A stretch of DNA of 64,000 bases, taken from Streptomyces sp. I6. GTDB lineage: Bacteria > Actinomycetota > Actinomycetes > Streptomycetales > Streptomycetaceae. Positions 7,813 to 16,808 of the stretch are shown here, piece after piece. How positions within the stretch are numbered: the first letter of the stretch is position 1; every line of letters starts with the position of its first letter. The DNA lies in assembly GCA_003725745.1 (NCBI GenBank), contig RHDP01000001.1, positions 5,311,501 to 5,375,500 of the forward strand, given 5' to 3'. Made by a program: the position numbers and the translations under genes. The notes below the pieces were generated by a model. That model did no database searches. It worked only from the letters and a program-made list of their open reading frames with translations, and was not told where the DNA came from.

Positions 7813-10356
7813 ATGGCGCGCGGCAAGCTACGGATCTATCTCGGGGCCGCACCGGGGGTGGGCAAGACCTACGCGATGCTCTCCGAGGCGCACCGACGCG
7901 TCGAGCGGGGTACGGACTGCGTCGTCGGCCTGGTGGAGCACCACGACCGGCCGCGGACCGAGGTCCTGCTGCACGGCCTGGAACAGGTCCCCCGCCGCGA
8001 ACTGCCGTACCGGGAAACCGTCTTCACCGAGATGGACGTGGACGCCGTGCTGGCCCGCCGGCCCGCCGTCGCGCTCGTGGACGAACTGGCCCACACCAAT
8101 GTGCCCGGCTCGCGCAACACCAGGCGCTGGCAGGACGTCGAGGAGCTCCTCGCCGCCGGAGTCGACGTGATCTCGACCGTCAACATCCAGCATCTGGAGT
8201 CGCTCGGCGACGTCGTGGAGTCGATAACCGGCGTGCGCCAGCGGGAGACCGTCCCCGACGAGGTCGTCCGCCGTGCCGACCAGATCGAGCTGGTCGACAT
8301 GTCGCCGCAGGCGCTCCGCCGCCGCATGGCGCACGGCAACGTCTACCAGTCCGACAAGGTCGATGCGGCACTGTCCAACTACTTCCGCCCCGGCAACCTG
8401 ACCGCCCTGCGCGAGCTCGCCCTGCTGTGGGTCGCCGACCACGTCGACGAGTACCTCCGGCAGTACCGGGGCGAGCACGACATCCGCACCACCTGGCAGG
8501 CCCGCGAGCGCATCGTCGTCGGCCTCACCGGCGGCCCCGAGGGGCGCACCCTGATCCGCCGCGCCGTCCGCCTCGCCGAGAAGGGCGCGGGCGGCGAGGT
8601 GCTCGCCGTCTACATCTCCCGCAGCGACGGACTGACCTCCGCGTCCCCCGAGGAGCTGGCACTCCAGCGCACCCTCGTCGAGGACCTGGGCGGCACCTTC
8701 CACCATGTCGTCGGCGACGACATCCCCACCGCACTGCTGGAGTTCGCCCGCGGGGTCAACGCCACCCAGATCGTGCTCGGCTCCTCCCGCCGCAAGGCCT
8801 GGCAGTACGTCTTCGGCCCCGGAGTGGGCGCCACCGTCGCCCGCGAGTCGGGTCCCGACCTGGACGTCCACATCGTCACCCACGAGGAGGCCGCCAAGGG
8901 GCGCGGACTGCCGGTGGCCCGCGGTGCGCGGCTCGGCCGCTCGCGGAGCACCGCGGGCTGGCTGGTGGGTGTCGCCGGCCCGGTGGTGCTGGCGCTGCTG
9001 CTGACCAACGTCAGCCCGAACCTCGGCCTGGCCAACGACATGCTGCTGTTCCTGTCACTGACCGTGACCGCGGCGCTGCTCGGCGGCCTGCTGCCGGCCC
9101 TCGCGTCCGCCGCCTTCGGCTCGCTGCTGCTGAACTACTTCTTCGCGGCGCCCCTGCACCGGTTCACGATCGCCGATCCCAAGAACATCGTCGCCATCTC
9201 GGTCTTCTTCGGGGTCGCCGTCGCCGTCGCCTCGGTCGTCGACGTCGCCGCCCGGCGGACGCAGCAGGCGGCCCGGCTGCGCGCCGAGTCCGAGATCCTG
9301 TCGTTCCTCGCGAGCAGCGTGCTGCGCGGCGAGACCGCCCTCGGCGCCCTGCTGGAGCGGGTCCGCGAGACCTTCGGCATGGAGTCCGTGGCCCTGCTGG
9401 AACGCCAGAGCGACGTCGACCCCTGGACCTGTGCGGGCAGCGTCGGACCGCGGCCCGTCGGCCGTCCCGAGGACGCGGACGTGGACATGCCCGTCGGCGA
9501 GAACATGGCCCTGGCGCTGTCGGGCCGGTTCCTCCCCGCCGAGGACCGGCGCGTCCTCGGCGCCTTCGCCGCCCAGGCCGCCGTCGTCCTGGACCGCCAG
9601 CGGCTGGTGGACCGGGCCGAGGAGGGCCGCAAACTCGCCGAGGGCAACCGCATCCGCACGGCGCTGCTCGCCGCCGTCAGCCATGATCTGCGCACCCCGC
9701 TCGCCGGTATCAAGGCGGCCGTCACCTCGCTGCGATCCGACGACGTCGAGTGGTCCGAGGAGGACCGGGCCGAACTGCTCGCGGGGATCGAGGCGGGCGC
9801 CGACCGGCTGGACCACCTCGTCGGCAATCTGCTCGACATGTCCCGGCTCCAGACCGGCACCGTCACCCCACTCATCCGCCGCATCGACCTGGACGAGGTC
9901 GTCCCGATGGCCCTCGTGGGCGTTCCGGAGGGCAGCGTGGAGCTGGACATCCCCGAGACCCTGCCGATGGTGGGCGTGGACAAGGGCCTGCTGGAACGGG
10001 CCGTCGCCAACATCGTGGAGAACGCCGTCAAGTACAGCCCCGACGCCACCCCCGTCACGGTCTCCGCGAGCGCCCACGGCGGCCGGGTCGAGGTGCGCGT
10101 CGCCGACCGCGGCCGCGGCGTCCCCGACGAGGCCAAGGACCGCATCTTCGAGCCGTTCCAGCGCTACGGGGACGCACCGCGCGGGGCGGGCGTCGGGCTC
10201 GGCCTCGCCGTGGCACGCGGCTTCGTCGAGGCGATGGGCGGCACACTGTCCGCGGAGGACACCCCCGGCGGCGGGCTGACGATGGTCCTCACGCTCCAGG
10301 CGGCCTCCGGCGCCGGCGCGCCCGGCCCCGGGGTCCCCGCGCGGGCCGCCGGCTGA
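7813..10356 (+). CDS. kdpD: KdpD-type osmosensitive K+ sensor histidine kinase
   Basis: This is an 847-aa membrane sensor kinase for K+ limitation. The N-terminal KdpD domain has a Walker A (GAAPGVGKT, about 11-19) and a Walker B-like DELAHTN. A Usp-like domain follows (about 235-355), then four closely spaced membrane helices (about 375-470), a GAF-like region and the kinase core, with AVSHDLRTPL, N-box NIVENAVKYSP and G-box GVGLGLAVARG. ATG 7813 is preferred over an in-frame TTG at 7795 because GAAGGA (7798-7803) is correctly spaced. It is paired with kdpE 56 bases downstream. No kdpFABC pump genes are in the window. Confidence 0.95.
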   Translation: MARGKLRIYLGAAPGVGKTYAMLSEAHRRVERGTDCVVGLVEHHDRPRTEVLLHGLEQVPRRELPYRETVFTEMDVDAVLARRPAVALVDELAHTNVPGSRNTRRWQDVEELLAAGVDVISTVNIQHLESLGDVVESITGVRQRETVPDEVVRRADQIELVDMSPQALRRRMAHGNVYQSDKVDAALSNYFRPGNLTALRELALLWVADHVDEYLRQYRGEHDIRTTWQARERIVVGLTGGPEGRTLIRRAVRLAEKGAGGEVLAVYISRSDGLTSASPEELALQRTLVEDLGGTFHHVVGDDIPTALLEFARGVNATQIVLGSSRRKAWQYVFGPGVGATVARESGPDLDVHIVTHEEAAKGRGLPVARGARLGRSRSTAGWLVGVAGPVVLALLLTNVSPNLGLANDMLLFLSLTVTAALLGGLLPALASAAFGSLLLNYFFAAPLHRFTIADPKNIVAISVFFGVAVAVASVVDVAARRTQQAARLRAESEILSFLASSVLRGETALGALLERVRETFGMESVALLERQSDVDPWTCAGSVGPRPVGRPEDADVDMPVGENMALALSGRFLPAEDRRVLGAFAAQAAVVLDRQRLVDRAEEGRKLAEGNRIRTALLAAVSHDLRTPLAGIKAAVTSLRSDDVEWSEEDRAELLAGIEAGADRLDHLVGNLLDMSRLQTGTVTPLIRRIDLDEVVPMALVGVPEGSVELDIPETLPMVGVDKGLLERAVANIVENAVKYSPDATPVTVSASAHGGRVEVRVADRGRGVPDEAKDRIFEPFQRYGDAPRGAGVGLGLAVARGFVEAMGGTLSAEDTPGGGLTMVLTLQAASGAGAPGPGVPARAAG

Positions 10357-10412
10357 CCGCGCGCCCCGCGCACACCACCCGACGACGGACGAGAGACGGA
10401 AGGAGGGCACTC

Positions 10413-11099
10413 ATGACCCGAGTGCTCGTGGTCGACGACGAGCCGCAGATCGTACGCGCCCTTGTGATCAACCTGAAGGCCCGCAAGTACGAGGTCGACG
10501 CGGCCCCGGACGGCGCGACGGCACTGCAGCTCGCCGCGGCGCGACACCCCGACGTCGTCGTCCTCGACCTCGGGCTCCCGGACTTGGACGGCGTCGACGT
10601 GATCAAGGGGCTACGCGGCTGGACGCGCGTGCCGATCCTGGTCCTGTCCGCCCGGCACACCTCCGACGAGAAGGTCGAGGCGCTCGACGCCGGCGCCGAC
10701 GACTACGTCACCAAGCCGTTCGGCATGGACGAGCTACTGGCCCGGTTGCGGGCCGCGGTGCGCCGTGCCGAGCCCGCCGGCGGCGACGAGGGCGAGCTCG
10801 TGATCGTGGAGACCCCGGGCTTCACCGTCGACCTCGCGGCGAAGAAGGTCAACCGGGACGGCAAGGACGTCCGGCTCACCCCGACCGAGTGGCACCTGCT
10901 GGAGGTCCTCGTCCGCAACACCGGCCGCCTGGTCAGCCAGAAGCAACTGCTCCAGGAGGTGTGGGGGCCCTCGTACGGCACGGAGACCAACTACCTGCGG
11001 GTCTACATGGCCCAGCTGCGCCGCAAGCTGGAGGCCGATCCCTCGCACCCCCGGCACTTCGTCACCGAGCCGGGAATGGGCTACCGGTTCGAGCGCTGA
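10413..11099 (+). CDS. kdpE: KdpE-type response regulator
   Basis: This 228-aa OmpR-family regulator has a receiver domain with VLVVDDEPQ, the phospho-acceptor in VVLDLGLPD and Lys in DDYVTKPF. The winged helix contains LTPTEWHLLEVL and ends TEPGMGYRFER. A strong site GGAAGGAGGG (10398-10407) precedes the ATG. It forms an operon with kdpD and is expected to activate a K+ uptake system; a target operon is not visible here, although K+ transport genes lie 2-5 kb downstream. Confidence 0.95.
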   Translation: MTRVLVVDDEPQIVRALVINLKARKYEVDAAPDGATALQLAAARHPDVVVLDLGLPDLDGVDVIKGLRGWTRVPILVLSARHTSDEKVEALDAGADDYVTKPFGMDELLARLRAAVRRAEPAGGDEGELVIVETPGFTVDLAAKKVNRDGKDVRLTPTEWHLLEVLVRNTGRLVSQKQLLQEVWGPSYGTETNYLRVYMAQLRRKLEADPSHPRHFVTEPGMGYRFER

Positions 11100-11178
11100 A
11101 CGGGTCCGGCGGCCGGTGGTGCGGCTGATCCGTACTCCTTGGGTTCCTCCGTACTCCTTCGTGCCTCTCCGTGCCCCT

Positions 11179-11204
11179 CCGGCCGGCCTGACGGGCCGGG
11201 CCGG
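11179..11204 (+). terminator. Hairpin after kdpE
   Basis: CCGGCCGGCC pairs with GGCCGGGCCGG (one bulged G) across a 5-base loop and is followed by TTT. It lies 80 bases after the kdpE stop. Confidence 0.6.
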
Positions 11205-11219
11205 TTTCACGCCGGCTCC

Positions 11220-11249
11220 GATCGACCTGGATCGACCTGGATCGACCTT
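11220..11249. repeat. 10-bp tandem repeat GATCGACCTG x3
   Basis: Three head-to-tail copies (the last ends TT) occur in the 244-bp kdpE to OB-fold gap, with further CCGACCTG and GTCGACT echoes to 11280. It may be a multi-copy operator or neutral slippage. Confidence 0.6.
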
Positions 11250-11343
11250 GTAGGGACCTGAACCGACCTGCGTCGACTCCGTACGGGCTCCGTACCGCTC
11301 GTCTCCTGACCGTGCCGGTACACCGCCCCGGTACGCTTTCCTC

Positions 11344-11751
11344 ATGAGTGCTGTACCCAGCTCCGGGAACGACGGGAAGCCGGCGGGCCGCTTCCGGCGG
11401 ATGCTCGACCGGCTGTCCAGCTCCCAGCAGGAACTCGAGTCCGCGGAGCTCAAGGAGGACGCGCAGGCGTCCGGCTGCACACCCATCTGCGACTGCGGCG
11501 ACCGGCAGATCGTGAAGGTGACTGGTACCTTGCGCACGGTCACCCTGCGTCCACGGGCCGGAGTCCCGGCCCTGGAGGCGGAGCTCTTCGACGGTTCCGC
11601 GGCCCTGGACGTGGTGTGGCTGGGCCGGCGCTCCATCGTGGGCATAGAGCCGGGCCGCAAGATGATCGCCTCCGGCAGGATCTCCATGAGCCAGGGCCGG
11701 CGGGTGCTGTTCAATCCCAAATACGAGCTCCGACCGCTCGGACAGGAGTAG
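11344..11751 (+). CDS. OB-fold nucleic-acid-binding protein
   Basis: This 135-aa soluble protein has a charged helical N-terminus (RFRRMLDRLSSSQQELES) followed by a five-strand OB-fold-like region: IVKVTGTLRTVTLRP, ALEAELFDGSAALDVVWLGRR, GRKMIASGRIS and RRVLFNPKYEL. It matches the actinobacterial OB-fold family next to DUF3159 proteins. The ligand is unknown. It lies three bases before the DUF3159 start and is probably one operon with it. Confidence 0.8.
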   Translation: MSAVPSSGNDGKPAGRFRRMLDRLSSSQQELESAELKEDAQASGCTPICDCGDRQIVKVTGTLRTVTLRPRAGVPALEAELFDGSAALDVVWLGRRSIVGIEPGRKMIASGRISMSQGRRVLFNPKYELRPLGQE

Positions 11752-11754
11752 CCG

Positions 11755-12498
11755 GTGACGTCCCTCGACAAGCCGACCACGCAGGAACAGGGCGACGACG
11801 GTCACGGCCGGCACGCCAAGGCCGTGACCGAGGCGGCCCTGTTCGAGGCCTTCGGCGGTATCCGGGGCACGGTCGAGACGATCCTGCCCGGACTGCTCTT
11901 CGTCACGATCTACACGGTCAACAGGGACCTGCACATCTCGGCCATCGCGGCCCTCGGGTTGTCGCTGGTGCTGGTCGCCGTGCGGCTGATCCGCCGGGAC
12001 ACCGTGAAGCACGCCTTCAGCGGCGTCTTCGGCGTCGCCTTCGGTGTCGTCTTCGCGATGATGACCGGCAACGCGAAGGACTTCTACCTGCCGGGCATGC
12101 TGTACACGCTGGGACTGGCCCTCGCGTACATCATCACGACGCTGGCGGGCGTACCCCTGATCGGCCTCATCCTCGGACCGGTCTTCAAGGAGAACCTCTC
12201 CTGGCGCACCCGCAACCCCGGTCGCAAGAAGGCCTACGCCAAGGCGAGCTGGGCCTGGGGCCTGATCCTCCTCGCCAAGTGCGCGATCCTCTTCCCGCTC
12301 TACTGGTGGGCCGACACGACGCAGCTCGGCTGGGTCCTGGTGGCGCTCAAGCTTCCGCCGTTCCTGCTGGCGGTCTATCTGACCTGGGTCTTCCTGGCCA
12401 AGGCTCCACCGCCCATCGACGTCTTCGCCGAGATGGAGGAGCAGGAGCGCGCCGAGGAGGCCCGCAGGGCGGCCGCGGCCCGCGAGGGCGAGGCGTAG
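11755..12498 (+). CDS. DUF3159 polytopic membrane protein
   Basis: This is a 247-aa integral membrane protein. A soluble N-terminus is followed by the DUF3159 signature FEAFGGIRGTVETILPGLLF, then about six hydrophobic segments including LVLVAVRLIRR, GVFGVAFGVVFAMMTGN, MLYTLGLALAYIITTLAG and LLAVYLTWVFLAKAPPP. The tail (EEQERAEEARRAAAAREGEA) is a short charged helix. The GTG start follows GACAGGAG. The function is unknown; the setting between K+ sensor and K+ transport genes is suggestive only. Confidence 0.85.
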   Translation: MTSLDKPTTQEQGDDGHGRHAKAVTEAALFEAFGGIRGTVETILPGLLFVTIYTVNRDLHISAIAALGLSLVLVAVRLIRRDTVKHAFSGVFGVAFGVVFAMMTGNAKDFYLPGMLYTLGLALAYIITTLAGVPLIGLILGPVFKENLSWRTRNPGRKKAYAKASWAWGLILLAKCAILFPLYWWADTTQLGWVLVALKLPPFLLAVYLTWVFLAKAPPPIDVFAEMEEQERAEEARRAAAAREGEA

Positions 12499-12505
12499 CC
12501 GACCG

Positions 12506-12960
<455 letters not shown>

Positions 12961-12988
12961 GCGCGCGGCCACAAGCCCGCGCGTGCCG

Positions 12989-13672
12989 TCAGCCCGCGGC
13001 CGCCGGGCCCTCGCGGCGGACCGAGAGCAGGTCCTCCAGCTGCTCCTCGCGCGCCTGGGCGGCCACGAAGAGGAGTTCGTCGCCCGGCTCCAGCGTCTCC
13101 TCGTTGTGCGGGGTGAGGACCCGGGGGCCCCGGATGATCGTCACCAGCGAGGTGTCCTCGGGCCAGGCCACATCGCCCACCTGCGTACCCGCCAGTGCGG
13201 ACTCCGGGGGCAGGGTCAGCTCGACGAGATTGGCGTCGCCGTGGCTGAAGCGCAGCAGCCGCACCAGGTCGCCGACGCTCACGGCCTCCTCGACCAGCGC
13301 CGACATCAGCCGCGGTGTGGACACCGCCACGTCGACGCCCCACGACTCGTTGAACAGCCACTCGTTCTTCGGGTTGTTCACCCGGGCCACCACGCGCGGC
13401 ACGCCGTACTCGGTCTTCGCGAGCAGGGAGACGACCAGGTTCACCTTGTCGTCACCCGTCGCCGCGATCACCACGTTGCAGCGCTGCAGCGCCGCCTCGT
13501 CCAGCGACGTGATCTCACAGGCGTCGGCCAGCAGCCATTCCGCCTGCGGCACCCGTTCGACGGAGATGGCGGTGGGCGCCTTGTCGACCAGGAGCACCTC
13601 GTGCCCGTTCTCCAGCAGTTCTCCTGCGATGGAACGCCCCACCGCGCCGGCGCCGGCGATCGCGACCCGCAT
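12989..13672 (-). CDS. TrkA-type K+ uptake regulatory protein (second copy)
   Basis: This 227-aa cytoplasmic RCK/KTN protein binds NAD(H) or nucleotides and gates a K+ channel or transporter. The N-terminal Rossmann domain starts MRVAIAGAGAVGRSIA, with DKAP at the end of strand 2 and IAATGDDKVNL. A TrkA-C domain follows from about 140 (LPPESALAGTQVGDV, ...EPGDELLFVAA). Its ATG shares a base with the stop of the upstream TrkA gene, so the two are coupled. The tandem small TrkA pair resembles the CeoB/CeoC pair of actinobacteria. Confidence 0.9.
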   Translation of the reverse strand: MRVAIAGAGAVGRSIAGELLENGHEVLLVDKAPTAISVERVPQAEWLLADACEITSLDEAALQRCNVVIAATGDDKVNLVVSLLAKTEYGVPRVVARVNNPKNEWLFNESWGVDVAVSTPRLMSALVEEAVSVGDLVRLLRFSHGDANLVELTLPPESALAGTQVGDVAWPEDTSLVTIIRGPRVLTPHNEETLEPGDELLFVAAQAREEQLEDLLSVRREGPAAAG

Positions 13673-14340
13673 CAGTGACCGCCCCCCTCGGGACCCTGGG
13701 CGAACGCCGCCTCGATCTTCTCGATCTCGTCCGTGCGCATCATCACGTGCACCAGATCGCCTTCCTGCAGCACGGTCTGGGAGGTCGGCAGCACCGCCTC
13801 GCCCAGACGGGTGAGGAACGCGACCCGCACCCCGGTCTCCTCCTGGAGCCGGCTCACCTTGTGGCCGATCCAGGCAGGGGAGGTGTGCACCTCGGCGAGC
13901 TGGACACCGCCGCTCGGGTCCCGCCACAGCGCCTCGGCCCCGGAGGGCAGCAGCCGGCGGAGCATCTGGTCCGCGGTCCAGCGGACCGTCGCCACCGTGG
14001 GAATCCCCAGCCGCTGGTAGACCTCGGCGCGCCGCGGGTCGTAGATACGGGCGGCGACGTTCTCGATACCGAACATCTCGCGCGCGACCCGGGCGGCGAT
14101 GATGTTGGAGTTGTCACCGCTGCTGACCGCCGCGAACGCGCCGGCCTCCTCGATGCCCGCCTCGCGGAGCGTGTCCTGGTCGAAGCCGACGCCGGTGACC
14201 CGGCGGCCCCCGAACCCGGAGCCCAGACGACGGAAGGCGGTGGGGTCCTGGTCGACGACGGCGACCGTGTGCCCCTGTCGCTCCAGGGTCTGCGCGAGCG
14301 CTGCTCCCACGCGCCCGCAGCCCATGATCACGATGTGCAC
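13672..14340 (-). CDS. TrkA-type K+ uptake regulatory protein (first copy)
   Basis: This 222-aa RCK protein has a Rossmann N-terminus MHIVIMGCGRVGAALA with the acidic VVDQDP and the conserved VSSGDNSNIIAARVA, then a TrkA-C domain ending in LQEGDLVHVMMRTDE. It is the leading gene of a two-gene operon and overlaps the second trkA by one base. It is divergent from a KimA-like permease across a 293-bp gap, which suggests that the permease or an unlinked Trk/Ktr channel is the partner. Confidence 0.9.
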   Translation of the reverse strand: MHIVIMGCGRVGAALAQTLERQGHTVAVVDQDPTAFRRLGSGFGGRRVTGVGFDQDTLREAGIEEAGAFAAVSSGDNSNIIAARVAREMFGIENVAARIYDPRRAEVYQRLGIPTVATVRWTADQMLRRLLPSGAEALWRDPSGGVQLAEVHTSPAWIGHKVSRLQEETGVRVAFLTRLGEAVLPTSQTVLQEGDLVHVMMRTDEIEKIEAAFAQGPEGGGH

Positions 14341-14359
14341 CTATCTACCCCGCAGTCCT

Positions 14360-14375
14360 GGTCATCCCGATGACC
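14360..14375. promoter_or_regulatory. Palindrome GGTCATC-CC-GATGACC between trkA and the K+ permease
   Basis: Perfect 7-bp arms with a 2-bp centre lie 20 bp upstream of the minus-strand trkA start, inside the divergent gap. It is a plausible operator for both directions. A TACGAT sequence at 14621-14626 could be the -10 of the permease gene, whose GTG would then be nearly leaderless. The remainder of the gap shows no gene. Confidence 0.4.
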
Positions 14376-14633
14376 TGTGCAAACACCCTGCTCACTCTTC
14401 TCTCCCGGCTCTGCCGGGCAACGACGGGGCGCAGCGTGCGGTTGCCGCCCCAGACGAGCTTATGCCGCGGCGTCCGCGTTGCCCTCATCCGCGGTGCCGA
14501 TACCGCCGGTAGGACAGGCGGGATAGCGCTCGGTGGAGGGGCCGTTGCCGCAGCGTGGCCGCCGGGAGGCGATCGCACGGCGGAGGGCCCCACGAGTGGG
14601 CGGGGCCGGAAGTGACCCCTTACGATCCTCTCC

Positions 14634-16682
14634 GTGTCCAAACTGACCGACCTGCCCAAACGGATCCTGATCGGCCGGGCGCTGCGAAGCGACAGGCTGG
14701 GCGAGACGCTCCTGCCGAAGCGCATCGCCCTCCCCGTCTTCGCCTCCGACCCGCTGTCCTCCGTTGCGTACGCGCCGGGCGAAGTGCTGCTCGTCCTGTC
14801 GATCGCGGGTGTGTCGGCCTACCAGTACAGCCCCTGGATCGCGGCCGCCGTCGTGGTCCTGATGTTCACCGTCGTCGCGTCCTACCGGCAGAACGTCCAC
14901 GCGTACCCGAGCGGCGGCGGAGACTACGAGGTGGCGAACACCAACCTCGGCCCGCGTGCCGGCCTCACCGTCGCGAGCGCCCTCCTCGTCGACTACGTCC
15001 TCACCGTGGCCGTGTCGATCTCCTCCGGAGTGGAGAACCTCGGCTCGGCGGTCCACTTCGTGATCGAGCACAAGGTGCTCAGCGCGGTCGCCATCATCCT
15101 GCTGCTGACGCTGATGAACCTGCGCGGTGTGCGGGAGTCCGGGAAGCTCTTCGCGATCCCCACCTATGTCTTCGTCTTCGGTGTCTTCACCATGATCGCC
15201 TGGGGCGCCTTCAAGGGGCTCGTCCTCGACGACACCATGCGGGCCCCGACCGCGGAGTTCGACATCGAACCGGAGCAGCAGGGCCTGGCCGGCCTCGCTA
15301 TGGTCTTCCTGCTGCTGCGCGCCTTCTCCTCGGGCTGCGCCGCGCTCACCGGCGTCGAGGCCATCAGCAACGGGGTGCCCGCCTTCCGCAAGCCCAAGAG
15401 CCGGAACGCCGCCACGACGCTGCTGCTGATGGGCCTGCTCGCGGTCACCATGTTCTGCGGCATCATCGGCCTGGCCATGGCCAGCAACGTCCGGATGGCC
15501 GAGAACCCGGCCCACGACCTGACCCTCGACGGACAGCCGGTCGGCCCCGACTACGTCCAGGACCCCGTCATCTCGCAGGTGGCGGCGGCCGTCTTCGGCG
15601 AGCAGACGTTCTTCTTCGTGCTCCTCGCCGCGGCCACCGCGCTTGTCCTCTTCCTGGCGGCCAACACGGCGTACAACGGCTTCCCGCTGCTCGGCTCGAT
15701 CCTCGCCCAGGACCGGTACCTGCCGCGCCAGCTGCACACCCGCGGGGACCGGCTCGCCTTCTCCAACGGCATCGTGCTGCTCGCCGGCGCTGCCATGCTG
15801 CTGGTCTGGGTCTACGACGCCGACTCGACGAAGCTGATCCAGCTCTACATCGTCGGCGTCTTCGTCTCCTTCACCCTCAGCCAGACCGGCATGGTCCGGC
15901 ACTGGAACCGCCATCTGAAGACGGAGCGGGACCAGGCCGCCCGCCGCCGTATGATCCGCTCGCGGGCGATCAACGCCTTCGGCGCGTTCTTCACGGGTCT
16001 CGTCCTGGTCGTCGTCCTCGTCACCAAGTTCACCCACGGCGCCTGGGTGGCGCTCCTGGGCATGGTGATCTTCTACGTGACGATGTCGGCGATCAGGCGC
16101 CACTACGACCGGGTGTCGGAGGAGATCGCCGCGCCCGACGAGCCCACCGACGACAGCGTGCGCCCCTCCCGCGTCCACTCCATCGTGCTGGTCTCCAAGG
16201 TGCACCGGCCGACCCTGCGGGCCCTCGCCTACGCCAAGCTCATGCGCTCCGACAAGCTGGAGGCGATCAGCATCGACGTCGACCCGGTGGAGACCACGGC
16301 CCTCAAGGAGGAGTGGGACCGGCGCGGCATCAACATCCCGCTGAAGATCCTCCACTCGCCGTACCGGGAGATCACCCGGCCCATCGTCGAGTACGTGAGG
16401 AGCCTGCGGCGCGAGAGCCCCCGTGACGCCGTCAGTGTGATCATTCCCGAGTACGTGGTCGGCCACTGGTGGGAGCACGTGCTGCACAACCAGAGCGCCC
16501 TGCGCCTCAAGGGCCGGCTGCTGTTCACCCCGGGCGTCATGGTCACCTCGGTGCCCTACCAGCTCCAGTCCTCCGAGCTGGCCAAGAAGCGGGCCAAGAA
16601 GCGCCAGGACTGGAACGCGCCCGGATCGGTGCGGCGCGGACCGGTGAGCGAGCAGACCAAGGAGCCCAGCGGCAGGACCTGA
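14634..16682 (+). CDS. KimA-like K+ permease of the APC superfamily
   Basis: This 682-aa inner-membrane transporter is probably a proton-coupled K+ importer. It follows the Bacillus KimA (YdaO) pattern closely from memory: FASDPLSSVAYAPGEVLL at the start of the transporter, SYRQNVHAYPSGGGDYEVAN, LLVDYVLTVAVSISSG, FSSGCAALTGVEAISNGVPAF, a soluble C-terminal domain (about 500-660) with ILHSPYREI and VLHNQSALRLKGRL. About 12 membrane helices lie before residue 480. The GTG start has no clear ribosome site. Annotation pipelines often call it an amino-acid permease; the TrkA and Kdp neighbours support K+. Confidence 0.8.
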   Translation: MSKLTDLPKRILIGRALRSDRLGETLLPKRIALPVFASDPLSSVAYAPGEVLLVLSIAGVSAYQYSPWIAAAVVVLMFTVVASYRQNVHAYPSGGGDYEVANTNLGPRAGLTVASALLVDYVLTVAVSISSGVENLGSAVHFVIEHKVLSAVAIILLLTLMNLRGVRESGKLFAIPTYVFVFGVFTMIAWGAFKGLVLDDTMRAPTAEFDIEPEQQGLAGLAMVFLLLRAFSSGCAALTGVEAISNGVPAFRKPKSRNAATTLLLMGLLAVTMFCGIIGLAMASNVRMAENPAHDLTLDGQPVGPDYVQDPVISQVAAAVFGEQTFFFVLLAAATALVLFLAANTAYNGFPLLGSILAQDRYLPRQLHTRGDRLAFSNGIVLLAGAAMLLVWVYDADSTKLIQLYIVGVFVSFTLSQTGMVRHWNRHLKTERDQAARRRMIRSRAINAFGAFFTGLVLVVVLVTKFTHGAWVALLGMVIFYVTMSAIRRHYDRVSEEIAAPDEPTDDSVRPSRVHSIVLVSKVHRPTLRALAYAKLMRSDKLEAISIDVDPVETTALKEEWDRRGINIPLKILHSPYREITRPIVEYVRSLRRESPRDAVSVIIPEYVVGHWWEHVLHNQSALRLKGRLLFTPGVMVTSVPYQLQSSELAKKRAKKRQDWNAPGSVRRGPVSEQTKEPSGRT

Positions 16683-16748
16683 GGGCCGCGCCGGGCGAGC
16701 GGGCACCCGGCGGCACGGGCCGGGGCTCCCTCCCGCCCGCGTAGACTG

Positions 16749-16782
16749 GGGGGCTGCCGTCCGCAGACCGGCGGCAGCCCCC
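16749..16782 (+). terminator. Hairpin between permease and RNA methyltransferase
   Basis: GGGGGCTGCCG pairs perfectly with CGGCAGCCCCC over a 12-base loop, followed by TCTC. It is 66 bases after the permease stop. A TAGACT immediately before it (16742-16747) could instead be a -10, making the hairpin part of the next gene's leader. Confidence 0.6.
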
Positions 16783-16808
16783 TCTCATACCCCTGGAGTC
16801 ACCCCGCC

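Noticed and set aside
6842..7852. Long open frames on both strands between DUF3710 and kdpD
   Set aside because: All frames are Arg/Pro/Gly-rich low-complexity translations of a tandem repeat, without a domain or a placed ribosome site.
14341..14633. c-di-AMP (ydaO) riboswitch before the KimA-like gene
   Set aside because: The gap is short, the likely -10 lies only a few bases before the GTG, and I cannot find the conserved riboswitch core. A covariance-model search (ydaO-yuaA family) would settle it.
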